A DNA stretch of 7,829 bases from Candidatus Sulfopaludibacter sp. SbA3 (GTDB taxonomy: Bacteria > Acidobacteriota > Terriglobia > 20CM-2-55-15), in assembly GCA_945861845.1 (NCBI GenBank), contig CAMAWS010000138.1, positions 1 to 7,829 on the forward strand. The letters are read 5' to 3'. The notes below the pieces were generated by a model. That model made no database searches, had not been told where the DNA came from, and was given only the letters and a program-made list of their open reading frames with translations. Shown piece after piece: positions 6,434 through 7,829 of this stretch (within the stretch, counting starts at the first letter, position 1; the number at the start of each line of letters is the position of its first letter). The position numbers were made by a program, and so were the translations under genes.

Positions 6434-7332
6434 GACGCGGTCTCTTCCAGCAGTTTCACAAGAGCGTGAAGTGTCCGGTTCACCGGGGTTGAAACGCCCA
6501 GTTCGGCGCCGCGGCGGGCCACATATCCGTTGAATGCATCGATCTCCGTCCGTTTGCCTCGCGCAATATCCTGGGCGGTGGAAGAGGTTGCCTCGCCCAT
6601 CGCTTCACCCAACTTGATGGCGTCGCCGACCATATCGGTGGATGGCAACCGAACTCCGGCGGCGCGGGCCACAGCGACACCCTCCGCGACGACGAGAACC
6701 ATGAGATCGCGAGTCCACGAGTTGCCCAGAATCCGCTCGTATCTCGACCGGGTCAGCGCCGAAATGGGATTGTAAGCGCAATTGAGGATCATCTTGGTCC
6801 AAAGCTCGCCCTCGATGTTGCCGGAAACCGCGCATGGAATATTGGCCGTATTGAACATCTGCGCCAACTGACCATTTTCGACGATCAGGTCCCCGCGGCC
6901 GGAATGCCTCACATGTCCGGGACCGGCCATCGCGACAGCAACATAAATTGCTGCAGGCATGGCCGCAATCCCTGTCGCAGTGCGAATCCGCTCTGCATTG
7001 TCTACACCGTTTTGAAGACTAAGGACAGTAGCGCCATGCTTCAGGTGCGGCGCCATGTGCCGGGCAGCGTCCTCGGTATCGATGTTTTTCACACAAAACA
7101 ACACCACTTCCGCTTCGCCCACGGCGGCAACATCGGCGGAAGCAGCTACCGGAATCTGCCATTGTGACTGGGCTGTCTCGATCAACAGGCCTTTCCGATT
7201 GATGGCCTCCACATGTTTGGGCCGGCCGATAAGAGTCACCGGAGCGCCGGCACGGGCAAGCATGCCGCCGTAGTAACAGCCAACCGCTCCTGCGCCCATG
7301 ACAGCAATGCGCGGCCAGACACCTGTGTTCAC
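6430..7332 (-). CDS. panE: 2-dehydropantoate 2-reductase (ketopantoate reductase)
   Basis: This cytosolic enzyme reduces ketopantoate to pantoate with NADPH in pantothenate/CoA synthesis. I chose the GTG at 7332-7330: it has a strong upstream GGAGGGAGGA and gives a 300-residue protein, the usual family length, starting just before the Rossmann strand. A longer in-frame reading up to 7503 adds a Trp/Arg/Cys-rich tail that does not look coding. Visible are IAVMGAGAVGCYYGG (9-23) with GxGxxG at 13-18, VLFCVKN (77-83) with Lys82, SLQNGVDN (105-112), GELWTKMILNCAYNPISALT with Lys180 and Asn184 (K176 and N180 in E. coli), and RGKRTEIDAFNGYV with Glu263 (E256). Some ApbA/PanE family members have other substrates, but the full catalytic set supports PanE. 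It overlaps pdxJ by 4 bases; both make cofactor precursors. Confidence 0.93.
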   Translation of the reverse strand: MNTGVWPRIAVMGAGAVGCYYGGMLARAGAPVTLIGRPKHVEAINRKGLLIETAQSQWQIPVAASADVAAVGEAEVVLFCVKNIDTEDAARHMAPHLKHGATVLSLQNGVDNAERIRTATGIAAMPAAIYVAVAMAGPGHVRHSGRGDLIVENGQLAQMFNTANIPCAVSGNIEGELWTKMILNCAYNPISALTRSRYERILGNSWTRDLMVLVVAEGVAVARAAGVRLPSTDMVGDAIKLGEAMGEATSSTAQDIARGKRTEIDAFNGYVARRGAELGVSTPVNRTLHALVKLLEETAS

Positions 7333-7335
7333 TAT

Positions 7336-7345
7336 TCCTCCCTCC
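7336..7345 (-). promoter_or_regulatory. Ribosome binding site of panE, GGAGGGAGGA
   Basis: On the minus strand GGAGGGAGGA is followed by ATA and the GTG start. The first GGAGG (7345-7341) has 8-base spacing to the GTG, a good distance. This purine run decides the GTG at 7332 as the start of panE. Confidence 0.8.
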
Positions 7346-7348
7346 GCA

Positions 7349-7474
7349 CGGCAGTGAAACGAAGTCGAACATCGTCTTCTGCTGTCTGCGTTCTTGCGTG
7401 CCGTAGCCGGCTTCCACGAGCCAACGCATCGTCCCATTACTGATGACCCTGAACACGCTGGTGTAGCGATCCAT
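7349..7474 (-). other. Unrecognised coding-like fragment upstream of panE
   Basis: From an ATG at 7474 this frame reads 42 codons, beginning MDRYTSVFRVISNG, continuing TMRWLVEAGYG and ending KTMFDFVSLP. It has mixed protein-like composition and mostly G or C in the third codon position (about 34 of 44 codons counted around it). The frame has no stop before the panE ribosome binding site and runs on into panE antiframe, closing only at 7019, so it cannot be a normal complete gene. It may be the truncated tail of a lost gene, or chance. I do not recognise the family. Confidence 0.25.
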
Positions 7475-7512
7475 CCGCTCCAACGTGGCCCGGCGGTGCG
7501 CATCTTCGGTTG

Positions 7513-7676
7513 TTATGCAGTTGGTCGGTATGTGAGCGGATACTTCTCGGGATGTCTCAGCGATTCGAGAACGACAAAAAGTATTCCTGGCCGCACACAT
7601 GGAGCCAGAAACCGTGTTTCGAAATATCCACAACCTCACCTGCCGAGGTGCTTTTGCCTAGAGTCGATGATTTCAT
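7513..7676 (-). pseudogene. DUF2442 protein gene broken by internal deletion
   Basis: From ATG 7676 the frame gives 39 residues including EVVDISKHGFWLHVCGQEYFLSF, the typical N-terminal half of DUF2442 proteins (usually about 80-90 residues), then ends at TGA 7559-7557. Starting at 7575 in another frame, VVLESLRHPEKYPLTYR continues to TAA 7515-7513 and matches the typical family C-terminus. The roughly 30 middle residues, which normally include an FPWF-like motif, are missing. The two halves meet at GTCGTTC (7575-7569), readable as L-S-F in the first frame and V-V-L in the second, as expected for a deletion between short direct repeats. DUF2442 genes often neighbour DUF4160 genes, and a possible DUF4160 tail lies directly upstream. 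Family recognition is from memory. Confidence 0.65.
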
Positions 7677-7806
7677 CTTTGCGTTTTTCTATAATGCGCT
7701 GCACTTCGCACAATGGTGCGCCGCTCGGCGGTCTGCAGAGCCTTGATATGCCGTCAGGAACGCGTCTTCCAACCCTTCGGATCACGTGAACAGTGGTAGA
7801 TGGCAT
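7636..7806 (-). pseudogene. Possible DUF4160-like C-terminal remnant (56-residue frame)
   Basis: An ATG at 7806 opens a 56-residue frame whose first 30 residues (Arg/Pro-rich) look non-coding. The last 25, EVQRIIEKRKDEII onward to HLGR, resemble the C-terminal helix of one DUF4160 subfamily, in which an E-V/L-x-R-I-x-x-I-V-E-E pattern is followed by E-x-L-x-x-W-x-E-x-F. The expected Trp is absent. It overlaps the DUF2442 remnant start by 41 bases in another frame, an arrangement compatible with the common DUF4160-DUF2442 gene order. It is too short to be an intact gene. Confidence 0.35.
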
Positions 7807-7828
7807 AGACGACGATTTCGGTCGGATC
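7754..7828 (-). pseudogene. Partial 3' end, possible RelE/ParE-like toxin
   Basis: The frame entering from the right edge reads DPTEIVVYAIYHCSRDPKGW and ends at TGA 7756-7754. The EIVVYAIYHxSRDPxxW pattern resembles the last strand and tail of RelE/ParE-type toxins, in which a final hydrophobic strand leads into a H-x-x-RDP segment. Only 24 residues are visible, so the family call is tentative. It may be the intact end of a gene lying outside the window, or another fragment; it overlaps the 56-residue DUF4160-like frame. Confidence 0.35.
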
Positions 7829-7829
7829 G

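Larger units (their letters stand above)
7333..7829. other. Degraded gene region upstream of panE
   Basis: About 500 bases without an intact gene. Besides the panE ribosome binding site, it holds only the minus-strand fragments listed separately: possible RelE/ParE end, possible DUF4160 tail, broken DUF2442 and an unrecognised coding-like piece. I found no inverted repeat pair, transposase fragment or tRNA that would mark an insertion boundary. The panE promoter must lie here or further upstream, but I could not pick one. Confidence 0.6.

Noticed and set aside
5921..6469. 182-codon open frame on the plus strand across pdxJ and the end of panE
   Set aside because: It lies opposite conserved pdxJ sequence, has no good ribosome binding site and no family motif.
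7333..7829. Insertion sequence or prophage remnant
   Set aside because: No transposase or integrase motif, no terminal inverted repeats and no target duplication could be seen; the recognisable fragments resemble small toxin-antitoxin-type families instead.

Overview
The window is 7.8 kb of GC-rich bacterial DNA (around 60% GC by eye) with six substantial protein genes and a degraded stretch at the right edge. The taxon cannot be fixed from sequence alone. Secreted YVTN-type propellers, tandem SGWWW-type modules, a PdxJ of the HPRPDQRHI subclass and a GC-rich genome would fit Acidobacteriota or a similar soil or sediment lineage; this is a low-confidence inference.

Layout on the plus strand. 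mtnA (39-1076, methionine salvage isomerase) overlaps tsaD (1064-2146, tRNA t6A synthesis) by 13 bases, so the two form a tight two-gene housekeeping unit. A 225-base gap (2147-2371) holds a weak hairpin and a possible -35 element. Next come two genes for secreted beta-rich proteins only 32 bases apart. The first (2372-3994) has a signal peptide, a probable concanavalin-like N-terminal domain and a degenerate repeated beta region, and its mature part contains no lysine and no cysteine. The second (4027-5490) has a signal peptide, a seven-blade YVTN-like propeller and two SGWWW-type modules. Its reading frame is cut by a TAA at 5488-5490, exactly where the second module should carry a tryptophan; the rest of that module stays open in the same frame to a TGA at 5704-5706.

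Layout on the minus strand. panE (7332-6430, ketopantoate reductase, GTG start) and pdxJ (6433-5696, pyridoxine 5'-phosphate synthase) share a 4-base ATGA overlap and form a small cofactor operon (pantothenate/CoA and PLP). pdxJ converges on the secreted-protein pair, and its last codons overlap the remnant end of the propeller gene by 11 bases.

Upstream of panE, 7333-7829 has no intact gene. It holds four minus-strand fragments: a possible RelE/ParE-like 3' end running in from beyond the window, a possible DUF4160-like C-terminus, a clear DUF2442 gene broken by an internal deletion, and an unrecognised coding-like piece. It reads as a decayed cluster of small toxin-antitoxin-type genes.

I see no CRISPR array, tRNA, rRNA, intact mobile element or convincing new multi-gene system. 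The points most worth a second look are the in-frame TAA in the propeller protein, the DUF2442 deletion with its junction microhomology, and the lysine-free secreted protein with its partner.
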